Assembly (NCBI GenBank): GCA_019459525.1
Contig: JAIBEY010000109.1
Span: 1 to 40,946, forward strand
From: Prolixibacteraceae bacterium
GTDB lineage: Bacteria; Bacteroidota; Bacteroidia; Bacteroidales; Prolixibacteraceae
Length of the DNA: 40,946 nt
Direction: 5' to 3'
The notes beneath the pieces were generated by a model, which was given only the letters and a program-made list of their open reading frames with translations, was not told the DNA's origin and searched no databases. Below are positions 25,299-34,334 of this stretch, one piece after another (position 1 is the first letter of the stretch; every line of letters starts with the position of its first letter). The position numbers and the translations under genes were made by a program.

Positions 25299-25333
25299 TA
25301 AGTGTTTGATTTGTTAGGTTTAAGTGTTTGATT
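25299..25333 (-). promoter_or_regulatory. Direct-repeat operator candidate upstream of the molybdate operon
   Basis: TAAGTGTTTGATT occurs perfectly at 25299-25311 and 25321-25333, 22 bp (two helical turns) apart. Close by, TAAGT (25321) and ACTTA (25345-25349) make a larger dyad. They lie 63-113 bp upstream of the molbindin start in the divergent gap to the histidine kinase gene, a likely binding place for the ModE-like regulator. This is inferred from position. Confidence 0.5.
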
Positions 25334-25527
25334 AGAATATGAATACTTACATTATGGTAGGAATTCATTGGGATTTTATACCAAAATGTAATTTTTCAAG
25401 TGATATGCTACCGTGATTTTCCTACATGTAAATGATTAATCAGGTGAAGTTAAGCTGAGTATTTTTGGTTGAAAGAAACCATTTATTGAATAAAAGTCCT
25501 TAAATTTAACTGTGTAAAAAGGGAATC

Positions 25528-27255
25528 ATGCTTAAAATACGATTATTTCCGATCCTGATATTGATGTTGGGACTCGTGTTCACTTTTGTTATTACCTATT
25601 CTGATTTTCTGGATAATAAGAGATTACGGAATCATGATTTCGAAAGTGTCTGCCACAGTTTTGAAAGTAAGATTCTTATTCAGTTAAAGGCCAATGCGCA
25701 GGTTTTATACAGCAGTGCAGCTTTTATCTCAAGTTCTGATACCATTACCCGTGAGGAATGGAAAGAATTTCAATACCTCAATAAATCGTTTACCGAATTG
25801 CCCGGGATTCGCGGAATTGGATTTTTGGCGGTAATTCCTGCCAAACATCTGTCGGAATTTGAACAACGGATCAGGAAAGAAGGTTTTCCTGAATTTAAGG
25901 TTTATCCTCAGGGTATCAGGGATTTTTATACTTCAGTCATATACCTTGAACCTCTTGCTGGCCGTAATCTTCTTGCCCTGGGTTACGACGGGTATTCCGA
26001 TCCTATTCGCCAAAAGGCAATGGTCTTGTCAAGAGATAACGATAAAGCCATGATTTCTGACAAAGTATTCCTCATTCAGGAAGTTGAGGCACAAAAATCT
26101 GCTGGTACCTTAATGTTTGTGCCAGTGTTTAAGCGAGGAAGTCTGGAGCCAAGTATTGATGAAAGAAAATCATCGATTATGGGCTGGGTTTTTTGTCCAT
26201 TCGATATGGATGATTTGCTGAAAGGAATATTGGGAGAATGGGACTTTGAGGCTATGCGACTAAGTGTGTATGACGAGAATTTATTGGTTCCGGAAAAGCT
26301 ATTGTTTGACAGTGATTTGGCATTTAATATTCAGCACGACGCATTGCCAAAGGCAGAATGTCGTGTGCCAATGGATTTTAATGGAAAAGTATGGACTTTG
26401 CATTTCACCAGCTACTATCATAATAATCAATTGTTTACTGGTGGTGTGGCGTTGGTGTTATTTCTTGGGTTTCTAATCAGCGTGTTGTTGTTCGTTTTGG
26501 CTATAAGTTTTATTAATGCCCGCGCTAAATCCGTTAAAATACAGAAACTTAACGAAGAACTAAAAAAAGTAAATATCAATAAAGACCGGTTTATTTCGAT
26601 ACTGGCGCACGATTTAAAAAGCCCTTTTAATACGTTGCTTGGCTTTTCCGAGTTGTTGTCGGAGAATTTGGATAAGCTTAAAAAACAAGAAGTGGAGGAT
26701 TATATCAATCAGATTTATACTTCGGCTCAGCTTACTTATTTGCTGCTCGACGAACTGTTGTTGTGGGCAAGAGTTCAGTCTGATCATTTTCCGTACAAAC
26801 CTGAACGAATGAATGTGGTTGAGTTGTGCAGGGTTTTGATTGACGACCATGCTTTAATTTCGGGAAAGAAAAACATTACTGTGTATTTAGATGAAAGTGA
26901 GGCCGTTTTTGTATTGGCCGATGAGTTGATGTTAAAAACCATTTTAAGAAACCTGTTGGTGAATGCCATTAAATTTACTCCTGAAAGCGGCTCAATTCAT
27001 TTTAAACTATCCAAAACCGAGAACAAGGTTATTGTATCGGTAATCGACAATGGAGTGGGAATGCCGACTGAAAAAATTGAAAAGCTATTTGATATTAGCA
27101 CAATCAAATCTACTTCGGGAACAGCCAACGAAAAGGGTACCGGTTTAGGATTACTGCTTTGTAAAGACCTGGTTGAAAAACATGGAGGGCAGATTTGGGT
27201 CGAAAGTTCGCCTGGTAAGGGTAGTCAGTTTAAATTTTCATTGCCTGTGGCCTGA
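25528..27255 (+). CDS. CHASE-domain sensor histidine kinase
   Basis: A 575-aa membrane kinase. Helix 1 (about 5-25) and helix 2 (about 303-330) flank a periplasmic CHASE sensor domain of about 275 residues (for example LPGIRGIGFLAVIPAKHLSE and FYTSVIYLEPLAGRNLLALG). The cytoplasmic part has the dimerisation domain with phospho-acceptor His361 in ISILAHDLKSPFN, then an HATPase domain (NAIKFTPESG, DNGVGMPTEKI, GTGLGLLLCKDLVEKHGG). There is no receiver domain and no response regulator beside it, so its partner is elsewhere. A good Shine-Dalgarno (AAAGGGA) precedes the ATG. It is divergent from the molybdate operon. CHASE ligands are usually small molecules; none is indicated here. Confidence 0.93.
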   Translation: MLKIRLFPILILMLGLVFTFVITYSDFLDNKRLRNHDFESVCHSFESKILIQLKANAQVLYSSAAFISSSDTITREEWKEFQYLNKSFTELPGIRGIGFLAVIPAKHLSEFEQRIRKEGFPEFKVYPQGIRDFYTSVIYLEPLAGRNLLALGYDGYSDPIRQKAMVLSRDNDKAMISDKVFLIQEVEAQKSAGTLMFVPVFKRGSLEPSIDERKSSIMGWVFCPFDMDDLLKGILGEWDFEAMRLSVYDENLLVPEKLLFDSDLAFNIQHDALPKAECRVPMDFNGKVWTLHFTSYYHNNQLFTGGVALVLFLGFLISVLLFVLAISFINARAKSVKIQKLNEELKKVNINKDRFISILAHDLKSPFNTLLGFSELLSENLDKLKKQEVEDYINQIYTSAQLTYLLLDELLLWARVQSDHFPYKPERMNVVELCRVLIDDHALISGKKNITVYLDESEAVFVLADELMLKTILRNLLVNAIKFTPESGSIHFKLSKTENKVIVSVIDNGVGMPTEKIEKLFDISTIKSTSGTANEKGTGLGLLLCKDLVEKHGGQIWVESSPGKGSQFKFSLPVA

Positions 27256-27331
27256 TTGACAAGTCTTTTTATCCCGGTATTTTTATTTTCAGCAGAATCC
27301 TTAACTTTCGGTTTTTACGGAATAATCAGCT

Positions 27332-28060
27332 ATGGTCAAACTTATTACTTTTAAACTTATCAGGAAAACACTTCGTGTTGGCTTCGTTTCGTTTGGAATA
27401 CTCTTTCTGATTATCGTTTTAATAAGTTTCACTTCCTTGCCCTTTTGGGGGTATTACTGGTTGGGCACAAGCCAATCGAAGATTTCCGGAACCCCGGAAT
27501 ACATTGTTTTACTGGGTGGTGGTGGAATGCCCAGCGAATCGAGCCTGATGCGGGCATTTTTTGTCCATCGGGCTGCTGTCGAATCGCCCAAAAGTAAAAT
27601 CATAATTTCTATCCCCGGAAATGTTGCCGATACCGCAAGCACAGCCCGAATGGTTGCTGCCGAACTTATACTGAAAGGTATTTCTCCTGAACGGATTTTG
27701 TATGAGCAAACCGCCACCAATACACGCTCAGAGGCTATTCAACTCCAGAATTTCAATCAGGAAAAACTGACTGACAAAGCCATTTTGCTGGTAACCTCAC
27801 CAGAGCACATGCGGCGGTCGGTTCTGGTTTTCAGGAAGGCCGGATTTACGAAAATTAGCGCTTTGCCCACCTTCGAGAATGCGCTTGAAGCCGACCTGTT
27901 TTTTGATGACGACCAATTGGGTGGCCGGAAAACGATAGTGCCCGACGTCGGAAATCATACTTCGGTCCGTTACCAATTCTGGAACCACCTGAAATATGAA
28001 ATCCTGATCGCCCGCGAAATGGTTGCGCTTGCCTACTATAAACTGAGAGGCTGGATTTAA
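27332..28060 (+). CDS. YdcF/SanA-like (DUF218) membrane-anchored protein
   Basis: A 242-aa protein with an N-terminal membrane helix (about 18-38) and a DUF218 domain (about 55-215) outside the membrane. The family markers are visible: YIVLLGGGGMPSESSLMRAF, then PERILYEQTATNTRSEA, AILLVTSPEHMRRSVLVFRK and a late VRYQFWNHLKYE. Members such as ElyC and SanA affect cell-envelope assembly, but the biochemistry is mostly unknown. It converges with the membrane protein gene at 28067, leaving 6 bp between stops. Confidence 0.9.
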   Translation: MVKLITFKLIRKTLRVGFVSFGILFLIIVLISFTSLPFWGYYWLGTSQSKISGTPEYIVLLGGGGMPSESSLMRAFFVHRAAVESPKSKIIISIPGNVADTASTARMVAAELILKGISPERILYEQTATNTRSEAIQLQNFNQEKLTDKAILLVTSPEHMRRSVLVFRKAGFTKISALPTFENALEADLFFDDDQLGGRKTIVPDVGNHTSVRYQFWNHLKYEILIAREMVALAYYKLRGWI

Positions 28061-28066
28061 ATTCAA

Positions 28067-28717
28067 CTAGTTATCTTGCTTAAATTCCTCAACTTCGTGG
28101 TACAGTTCCATCGACTTGATTACAGGATTCCATTCAATCCCACTGATAATTAACTGAAACCATTTTTTGTTTCTATTCTCGTATTTGATATTGAAAAATA
28201 GCCAAACTGAGATGACAACAAACGAAACTGTCACAATAAACTGAATCGCATACAACCCAAAATTACCGTTTTCCAACATGCTTCTATTCCAGTAGAAGAT
28301 GGTCCATATCGGGAGTTGCAAAAAACTGAGGCGGGCGACCCATAGCGTTGATGATTTTAAACTGGCAAGTTTATCTTGCGTTGCCAATACCGGTTCACTG
28401 ATATCAACCTGATAGATTAGAATTACCTGATAGAGATATATTCCAATGGCCAATTTAGTAAGTAAAACATGTAAAATAGCCGAAATCAACAAAAACGGAC
28501 TTGCGATGTGAAAAAAGTTGATAATTAAAACATCGACAAAAATTACCCAAACGATACCGGTTATAATGATGAATACTTTAATCGGTCTCATTGACTTTAA
28601 TAACGACTGAACTTTTAATTGGGTAATGTCAGTTGCATTTTTCTTGTTGAGTACAAGATTTTCTTCCAACTTTTTGTCGTAAGATTTCCAAAGATTTATA
28701 ATATCTGTGTTTTCCAT
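28067..28717 (-). CDS. Four-helix membrane protein paired with an ECF sigma factor
   Basis: I do not recognise this 216-aa protein. It has a cytoplasmic N-terminal region (1-44, hydrophilic), then four predicted helices at about 46-69, 72-104, 125-143 and 155-176, and a C-terminal cytoplasmic tail ending in an acidic stretch (ELYHEVEEFKQDN). It starts 22 bp after the stop of the sigma factor gene upstream, on the same strand. Such neighbours are usually anti-sigma factors, but there is no FecR, zinc-finger or RsiW-type domain. An N-terminal sigma-binding region with a membrane anchor is the simplest guess. Confidence 0.75.
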   Translation of the reverse strand: MENTDIINLWKSYDKKLEENLVLNKKNATDITQLKVQSLLKSMRPIKVFIIITGIVWVIFVDVLIINFFHIASPFLLISAILHVLLTKLAIGIYLYQVILIYQVDISEPVLATQDKLASLKSSTLWVARLSFLQLPIWTIFYWNRSMLENGNFGLYAIQFIVTVSFVVISVWLFFNIKYENRNKKWFQLIISGIEWNPVIKSMELYHEVEEFKQDN

Positions 28718-28732
28718 TTTTTGCTAAGTTTT

Positions 28733-28746
28733 CCGATAATTATCGG
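28733..28746. repeat. CCGATAATTATCGG palindrome across the sigma-factor stop codon
   Basis: A perfect 14-bp palindrome contains the last codons and the TAA stop (28740-28742) of the sigma gene. Related CCGAT/ATCGG palindromes occur at 1906-1923 and as the outer repeat of 33201-33386, so it may be a dispersed unit rather than a gene-specific signal. Confidence 0.4.
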
Positions 28747-29243
28747 GATGAAAATTTTTGTTTTAACAGGCTTTTTATCCGTCCGATTTTTGTAGCCACA
28801 TTGGTTTCTGTAATTCCTATAATTTCCGATATTTCTTTGTGGCTTTTTTCGTCGAGGTATAGCAACATCAGGGCTTTGTCCAATTCTTTCAGTTCCGAAA
28901 TGAATTGTTGCAATAATCCTAAATTTGATTCAGTTTCATGTGCAAGGCCGTTATCAGCCAAACTCAAAATGCTGTCCGTTAGTGAATTTGAGATTTCTTT
29001 TCTCCGGTTTTCTTTCCGGTAAAATGAAATGGCAACATTCAGGGCAATCCGGTAAATCCAGGTCGATTGTTTATACTGGTCGTCGTAGCGGTCAAAAGCC
29101 CTCCACAACTGGACAATAATCTCCTGAACCAGGTCTTTTCTGGTTTCAGCGTCGTTACAATACGAATTGGCAATTTTGTAAATGATGCCTTTATAAGTAT
29201 CAACAACTGCTAAAAACTGGTCTGTTTTCTGTTCAGCTCTCAT
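28740..29243 (-). CDS. ECF RNA polymerase sigma factor
   Basis: A 167-aa ECF sigma factor. Region 2 is seen at about 14-70 (YKGIIYKIANSYCNDAETRK, DLVQEIIVQLWRAFDRY, STWIYRIALNVAISFYRK) and region 4 at about 110-160 (LKELDKALMLLYLDEKSHKE, ISEIIGITETNVATKIGRIK). It is not the SusC/D-locus type: no FecR or SusC gene is beside it. Its downstream neighbour is an unusual four-helix membrane protein that is the likely anti-sigma factor. A short leader ORF overlaps the start by 4 bp. It could control its own operon, but no autoregulatory promoter was recognised. Confidence 0.92.
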   Translation of the reverse strand: MRAEQKTDQFLAVVDTYKGIIYKIANSYCNDAETRKDLVQEIIVQLWRAFDRYDDQYKQSTWIYRIALNVAISFYRKENRRKEISNSLTDSILSLADNGLAHETESNLGLLQQFISELKELDKALMLLYLDEKSHKEISEIIGITETNVATKIGRIKSLLKQKFSSR

Positions 29244-29311
29244 GCGCTTGCCAAAACTATTTGTTGTGTTTTGAAGTATTCCGGGATCTTTTTAATACCT
29301 GTTATTTCCAT
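29240..29311 (-). CDS. Possible 23-aa leader peptide overlapping the sigma-factor start
   Basis: An ORF MEITGIKKIPEYFKTQQIVL plus three residues starts at 29311 and ends in TGA that shares ATGA with the sigma-factor start (29240-29243). This 4-bp overlap suggests translational coupling. No good ribosome binding site precedes it, so it may be chance. If real, translation of the leader could set the level of sigma-factor synthesis. Confidence 0.3.
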   Translation of the reverse strand: MEITGIKKIPEYFKTQQIVLASA

Positions 29312-29479
29312 AGCTGCAACAATTAAGAGTTAAATGTTTGATTTGCTTAATTATTCGCACGACGGACAAAATAATCACAAAAGGCAGAAAATATTTTACG
29401 GATTTTGGAGAGTTATTCTTCTAAAGTAAATAGAATCAAAACGTTAATAAGGTAATAAATAATCCATCAGCACTTTCAA

Positions 29480-31630
29480 TTAAAACCTAATATTATATTT
29501 CACCTTAAATCGCAAAGCACTTTCGTTCATTACAAAGCGGTTATCTGGTTGTGTCCAGCCCGAAGTCCAGGCCAGAATGATTTCGTTCCCCGGTTTCAGA
29601 ATCCATTGAAAACGTGATTGCCAACCCATTTTTTCGCTGGCATTGTCGTACTGAAAATAGTTGTACAGCGTAACAGTGGGGCTAACCAAAATATTCATGT
29701 TTAGCTGATAAATCTTAGCAGTGAAATCACCTTCAGGCAAAGTCACATGGTTTACCGAGTAGTTACCACCAATAAACAACGGAACTGCAACTTTGTAATT
29801 TACGGTCAGTTTCATATCCTGTTTTCGGCCATTGTAAAAATCGCCCGATCCAAAACTTGCCGAACCCGCCAGATTCCGGCTTCCGGCCGAGGTTAGTAAA
29901 ACGTTCTGATACCAAAAGGTGTATTCGTTTTGAGGAATGATAAATCCGGAGAAAATCGGGAAATCTTTGCTCAGGAATTCGTATTGCTGGTTAAGTGAAT
30001 ACGAAAATTCTTCGCCCGATTTAAACCGGATTCCCAACGGTTGGAGGTTGATTACGCGGGTAACCATTACATTATCGAAATTGGTCATGTAATTAAATCC
30101 TGCACCGGTTTTAAGCTGAAGAATGCCCCATTTGTTTGGCCGTGGCCCAATGCATACATTTCCGTAGGAGGCTTTTACACCTGTGCGTGGCACAAATCCA
30201 ATTCCGGCCACAAAATTTTCGCCCACTTCGTAATGACCCAGACTGAAGTTTAAAAAATCGTTCGGGTAGGCGATGTCTGCCCCCCACGAGGTGTTGTTGT
30301 CCTTTTTACCCGGAGTATCCGAAATCAGGCCGAACAAGGTAAATACCAGGTTTTTATTTTTATTGAATTTTGATGTTGCCAACTTCATATCCATTCCGCC
30401 TACCAGGTTTTCTTCGGTTGAAAGGGCATTCCCCCATGTTCCTATGACTCCAACCGATGATTGTTTGCCTATATTTCTGCTGATCCGCCCGACCGAAAGG
30501 TGTGAATTCCCGTAGTCGCGCTGGTCGCTGATGTGCATCAAACCGATATTCCAGTTGTTTTGCGATCCTGTAATTTTGGCCGCATACTGCACCGGAAGCA
30601 TATTCCCGCTGTTGTCGAGTCCGAGTCGCCGGGAAAAAAATGGTGCAATCGAATTCCGGTAAGGATTATTGTCATCTCCTTCAATCCCAAATTTAAAATA
30701 GTTCGATCCGTCGAGGAAGAAGTCACGTTTCTCCGGAAAGTACAGGCTGAAACGGGTCAGGTTAATTTGCCTGTCGTCCACCTCGGTTTCAGCAAAATCG
30801 GTATTGATGGAAAGGGAAGCTTTCAGTCGGGGAGTGATTTGGTAAAACATATCGAGTCCGGCATCAGCTTTAAACGTGCTCTTTTCACCTCTTTTGGTAT
30901 TCATCCCGCCAATCGCATAGGGCGACAGATCGAGCCCGATGCCTTGCGTAATTCCTTCGAGCCCTTCCAGCAATCCTGAATCGGAAATCTGGAAACGATG
31001 TGTGTTGAGGTTGGCAACCGGCCAATACGATGCTTCGAGCTTGCGTTTGATGTTGCGGATTAGCTTCATCCCCCAAACAGTTTTGTCCGGATCGAAGCCA
31101 ATGGTTTTAAACGGAATGGCCAGTTCGGCTTCCCATCCTTCGCTGTTAATGCTTGATTTGCCGGTCCAGAGCGCATCCCATTCCTTATTCATCGAAGCAC
31201 CGTTTTCACTGATCAGCGCATCGCCAATGGAGCCACGTGGCCCAATCTGAAACCAGTAGCCATTTCTGTGATCAAGATAAGTATCTAAAATGATCTGTAC
31301 CCGGTCGTCGTTGCCTAAACTTACGTCGCGCGCCATTTCTTTGGCGGTAATTTTATCGGGATCGTCGTAGCATTTTACCGCAAAGTACAGGTAGTTGTTG
31401 TCGTAACAAACCGAAACTATGGTTTTTTCGGATACCGCTTCGCCCGGATTGGGTTCGCGCTGAACGAACTGATCGATTTTTGAAGCTTGTTCCCAAACGG
31501 CGTCGTTAATATGCCCATCGATGGTGGGTGGAGTAGTCACCCTGACAGCCTTTACTGATTGTTGAGCCATCAGTTGTGCGCCTGAAAGCAAGCTCAGGAT
31601 AACCGCTACGGTGAAGCAGAAGTTTTTCAA
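29480..31630 (-). CDS. DUF5916 outer-membrane protein with CBM9-like N-terminal domain
   Basis: A 716-aa exported protein: signal peptide (about 1-22), a carbohydrate-binding-module-9-like beta sandwich (about 28-190, TPPTIDGHINDAVWEQASKI, YDNNYLYFAVKCYDDPDKI, and the downstream WDALWTGKSS...WEAELAIPFKTIGF), then a DUF5916 region of amphipathic strands ending in an outer-membrane-type Phe (VKYNIRF). The family is common in Bacteroidota; the barrel role is inferred and its substrate is unknown. It stands alone, divergent from an Omp85-type barrel gene. The 236 bp downstream (29244-29479) hold no convincing gene beyond the sigma leader ORF. Confidence 0.88.
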   Translation of the reverse strand: MKNFCFTVAVILSLLSGAQLMAQQSVKAVRVTTPPTIDGHINDAVWEQASKIDQFVQREPNPGEAVSEKTIVSVCYDNNYLYFAVKCYDDPDKITAKEMARDVSLGNDDRVQIILDTYLDHRNGYWFQIGPRGSIGDALISENGASMNKEWDALWTGKSSINSEGWEAELAIPFKTIGFDPDKTVWGMKLIRNIKRKLEASYWPVANLNTHRFQISDSGLLEGLEGITQGIGLDLSPYAIGGMNTKRGEKSTFKADAGLDMFYQITPRLKASLSINTDFAETEVDDRQINLTRFSLYFPEKRDFFLDGSNYFKFGIEGDDNNPYRNSIAPFFSRRLGLDNSGNMLPVQYAAKITGSQNNWNIGLMHISDQRDYGNSHLSVGRISRNIGKQSSVGVIGTWGNALSTEENLVGGMDMKLATSKFNKNKNLVFTLFGLISDTPGKKDNNTSWGADIAYPNDFLNFSLGHYEVGENFVAGIGFVPRTGVKASYGNVCIGPRPNKWGILQLKTGAGFNYMTNFDNVMVTRVINLQPLGIRFKSGEEFSYSLNQQYEFLSKDFPIFSGFIIPQNEYTFWYQNVLLTSAGSRNLAGSASFGSGDFYNGRKQDMKLTVNYKVAVPLFIGGNYSVNHVTLPEGDFTAKIYQLNMNILVSPTVTLYNYFQYDNASEKMGWQSRFQWILKPGNEIILAWTSGWTQPDNRFVMNESALRFKVKYNIRF

Positions 31631-31835
31631 AGGAGTTGGTTTAGAAAGTTATTAAAGCACCCTGCCTAAATTTCGTACCAAAAGATATGAATATTCAGGT
31701 TTGAGATTTGATTGGCGAAGTTAGGATTTATTCCTAAAACTAATTCCTATTGTCTTATCTGTGGATATAGAATGTTACTCCCGTAAACAAGCTGTCTGAT
31801 TTTTATTATCTTCGTTTCAATCAAATCTTTAACCA

Positions 31836-33167
31836 ATGAAAAAAAATATCCTTTTTTTAGTCTGTATTTGTCTTTCATTGACGCTCTTTGCCCAAACAGA
31901 GAAGAAAAATGAACTGGTAAAAAAGAACTGGAATTTTGGAGCTTTACCTGCTATAACTTTCGACACCGACCTGGGATTTCAATATGGTGCGCTGGTCGAT
32001 CTTTATAATTATGGCGATGGAAGCCGCTACCCCAAATACAACCATAAATTGTACTTCGAAGTTTCCCGTTTCACCAAGGGAAGTGGCATTAACCGTATTT
32101 ATTACGATTCAGATCAGTTGATTAAGGGATTACAAACGACTTTCGATTTGAGTTACCTGTCGGATATGGCTTATGATTTTTATGGCTTTAACGGTTACGA
32201 TGCCGTTTATATGGCCGATTGGGCCGACGATGAATCGGCAGATTATAAATCGAGGATGTTCTACAAATACGACCGGAAATTATTCCGTTTTAAAGGAGAT
32301 ATCCAAGGTAAACTTACCGGTGAAAATTTTCGTTGGATTGCTGGCTGGAATTTTCAGAATTTCAAAGTGGGTTCGGTAAACATTGACAAACTGAATAAAG
32401 GGAAAGACGATGCTGATAAACTTCCTTCAACTACCGATCAACCCGGTTTGTATGAAAAATATCAGGATTGGGGAATTATTTCGGGTGATGAAGTTGATGG
32501 CGGTTTTGTGCCCACATTTAAGGGCGGAGTTGTTTTTGATACCCGCGACAATCAACCCAACCCAATGAAAGGAGTTTGGACCGAAGCTGTTATTGAAGCC
32601 GCACCAAAGATTTTAGGGGCCGAAAGTTCGTTCTCCAAGTTAAGTCTGACTCATCGTCAATATTTCACTATTGTTCCCGATAACTTATCGCTGGGTTACC
32701 GTTTGGCCTATCAAACCACGCTGGGCGGAAATGTTCCTTTTTATTATCAGTCGCAGGTAATTACTTCGATGTTGACCGGTGCTACTTCCGAAGGATTGGG
32801 TGGCGGTTCTACCATTCGCGGTATTCTGCGTAACCGGGTTATTGGTGATGGCGTTTTCTACGGAAATGTGGAAACCCGGTGGAAAGTTGTCCGATTCAAC
32901 TTTATTAAAAATAACTTCTATCTCGGGTTGAATGGGTTTACTGATTTTGGACGAGTGACAAAAAGAATAGTAGTCAATCCAAATTCCACGATGGGCTTGC
33001 CGGGCGACTATTTAAAACGTGATGCTGAAAAAATGCACTATTCGTATGGTGGCGGATTGATTATTGCCATGAACGAAAACTTTGTGATTGCTATGGATTA
33101 CGGCATGGCAGCCAATAAACAAGATGGTAAATCAGGATTCTACATGGGCCTGAATTACCTGTTTTAG
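31836..33167 (+). CDS. Omp85-superfamily barrel protein without POTRA domains
   Basis: A 443-aa outer-membrane protein with a signal peptide (about 1-20, ending LFAQ). The C-terminal half resembles the BamA/TamA barrel: VVFDTRDNQPNPMKGVWTEA, the loop-6 motif STIRGILRNR (related to VRGY/F), GNVETRWKVVRFNF and the terminal strand YMGLNYLF ending in Phe. No POTRA repeats precede the barrel, so it belongs to the short, barrel-only Omp85 group whose role is unknown. A possible -7 element TATCTTCG lies at 31807-31814. The following gap contains a composite palindromic element. Confidence 0.88.
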   Translation: MKKNILFLVCICLSLTLFAQTEKKNELVKKNWNFGALPAITFDTDLGFQYGALVDLYNYGDGSRYPKYNHKLYFEVSRFTKGSGINRIYYDSDQLIKGLQTTFDLSYLSDMAYDFYGFNGYDAVYMADWADDESADYKSRMFYKYDRKLFRFKGDIQGKLTGENFRWIAGWNFQNFKVGSVNIDKLNKGKDDADKLPSTTDQPGLYEKYQDWGIISGDEVDGGFVPTFKGGVVFDTRDNQPNPMKGVWTEAVIEAAPKILGAESSFSKLSLTHRQYFTIVPDNLSLGYRLAYQTTLGGNVPFYYQSQVITSMLTGATSEGLGGGSTIRGILRNRVIGDGVFYGNVETRWKVVRFNFIKNNFYLGLNGFTDFGRVTKRIVVNPNSTMGLPGDYLKRDAEKMHYSYGGGLIIAMNENFVIAMDYGMAANKQDGKSGFYMGLNYLF

Positions 33168-33200
33168 CCAGGTTGAAGTCTTAAAAGGGTAATTCTGATT

Positions 33201-33386
33201 CGGAATTATCGGATATATGGTTGCTTTGAATAGCAACGGCATTTATGCCGTTGAAAGATAAATAATCCCTATTTCGGCTTTAGCCTAAACATCTGATTAT
33301 TTTGGCTAAAGCCGGGATTTGTCTGTTTCTCATTACCTCAGACCTAAAGGTCTGGGCTATTCATAACCAAAAAACCGATAATTCCG
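33201..33386. repeat. Composite palindromic element with long terminal inverted repeats
   Basis: The ends are inverted copies: CGGAATTATCGG (33201-33212) and CCGATAATTCCG (33375-33386), each followed inward by a 6-nt spacer and GGTT/AACC. Inside lie three more palindromes: CAACGGCAT/ATGCCGTTG at 33234-33253, the inverted pair GGCTTTAGCC (33276-33285) and GGCTAAAGCC (33304-33313), and CAGACC/GGTCTG at 33339-33354. The whole 186-bp unit fills the gap after the Omp85 gene and is built like a small non-coding mobile element or REP/BIME mosaic. The 226-bp gap (33168-33393) holds no gene. Confidence 0.75.
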
Positions 33387-33393
33387 TTTTGAT

Positions 33394-34182
33394 TTAGTTT
33401 TTTAGCTTTTTATTTAGGTCAGGAACTATCGTTTTCATGGCCTTTTTTACCTCAATGTATTTTTTCAGATCGCGAAGGGCAATCACTTTAAAATGATTTT
33501 CTGAAAGATATTGCAGATATTCCCGGAACAGTTCTGGCGAGGTATTAACCCACGGATGTTCAGCATCGGGAACCCCATGTATGGTCAGTACTGCAATTTT
33601 GCCGCTGTTCGCTTCCCCAAACGCTTCCATCATCAATGGCTTGTTTTTATCGTTCATCGCCCAACTGGGGACTAAAAGCGGATGGTCGTTCAGCGGGTCG
33701 TATGCCCGACTGCCTCCTGCCCGCGCAAATTGATAACCTTTCTCCTGAAGGAGTTTCAATACGGGCAAACTCAGGCTGTAGCCCGGATAAGCAAACGTTG
33801 TTGGTTTAGAAATTCCCATCGAATCGCATTTTTGTTCGATGTAGCTGAGCTGCTCCAGAATTTTTTCATCGGTAAGTTTCCCGATTGACGGATGGGTGCG
33901 GGTGTGGTTGGCAATCTCAAATCCCATTCGGTCGAGTTCTCGAATCTGGCGCCAGTTCATGTATTTGGACGTGTCGGCAAAGTTGGGCGGAAATTCGCAG
34001 ATAAAGAAGGTGCCACCAAAACCAAATTCTTTCAGGAGTGGGGCAACTACCGAATATTGGCTGGCCGTAGCATCGTCGAAAGTGAGTACGACAAGACGAT
34101 CAGGAATTGATTTTTTCAGCATGCCGGAAAAGCCTGAACAGGCAAGTGCAATTAACAGCAGCAGAAGGATCGGTCGTTTCAT
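33394..34182 (-). CDS. Polysaccharide deacetylase (NodB-homology) lipoprotein
   Basis: A 262-aa exported enzyme of the carbohydrate esterase 4 type, removing N-acetyl groups from a glycan. The catalytic motif TFDD (34-37) and the metal-binding H-x-x-x-H motif (His93, His97 in NHTRTH) are intact. Motif 3 is altered (FAYPGYS) and the late IHGVP supplies the last His. The N-terminus ends in lipobox-like LAC (Cys15), so it is probably anchored in a membrane. The substrate is not known. It sits alone between a palindromic element and a nitroreductase gene. Confidence 0.9.
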   Translation of the reverse strand: MKRPILLLLLIALACSGFSGMLKKSIPDRLVVLTFDDATASQYSVVAPLLKEFGFGGTFFICEFPPNFADTSKYMNWRQIRELDRMGFEIANHTRTHPSIGKLTDEKILEQLSYIEQKCDSMGISKPTTFAYPGYSLSLPVLKLLQEKGYQFARAGGSRAYDPLNDHPLLVPSWAMNDKNKPLMMEAFGEANSGKIAVLTIHGVPDAEHPWVNTSPELFREYLQYLSENHFKVIALRDLKKYIEVKKAMKTIVPDLNKKLKN

Positions 34183-34334
34183 TTTCGTTTTGTTAGGCTA
34201 ACAAAATTAATGGCTTGAGCTGATAATCCTAACTATTTAAATCAAAAGATAAAACAGGGCTGCTGAAAAAGTGTTCTCTGGAATCGTTAAAGAAGACTTA
34301 AAATAGCTTCAGAATGGCGAAGAATCTGATCTTT

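Noticed and set aside
29333-29428. 31-aa ORF on the plus strand in the gap before the DUF5916 gene
   Set aside because: It is short, AT-rich and has no recognisable pattern or ribosome binding site.
34260-34334. GGGCTGCTGAAAAAGTG, which looks like an insertion-sequence end
   Set aside because: Only one end was found and no transposase or matching inverted repeat is nearby.
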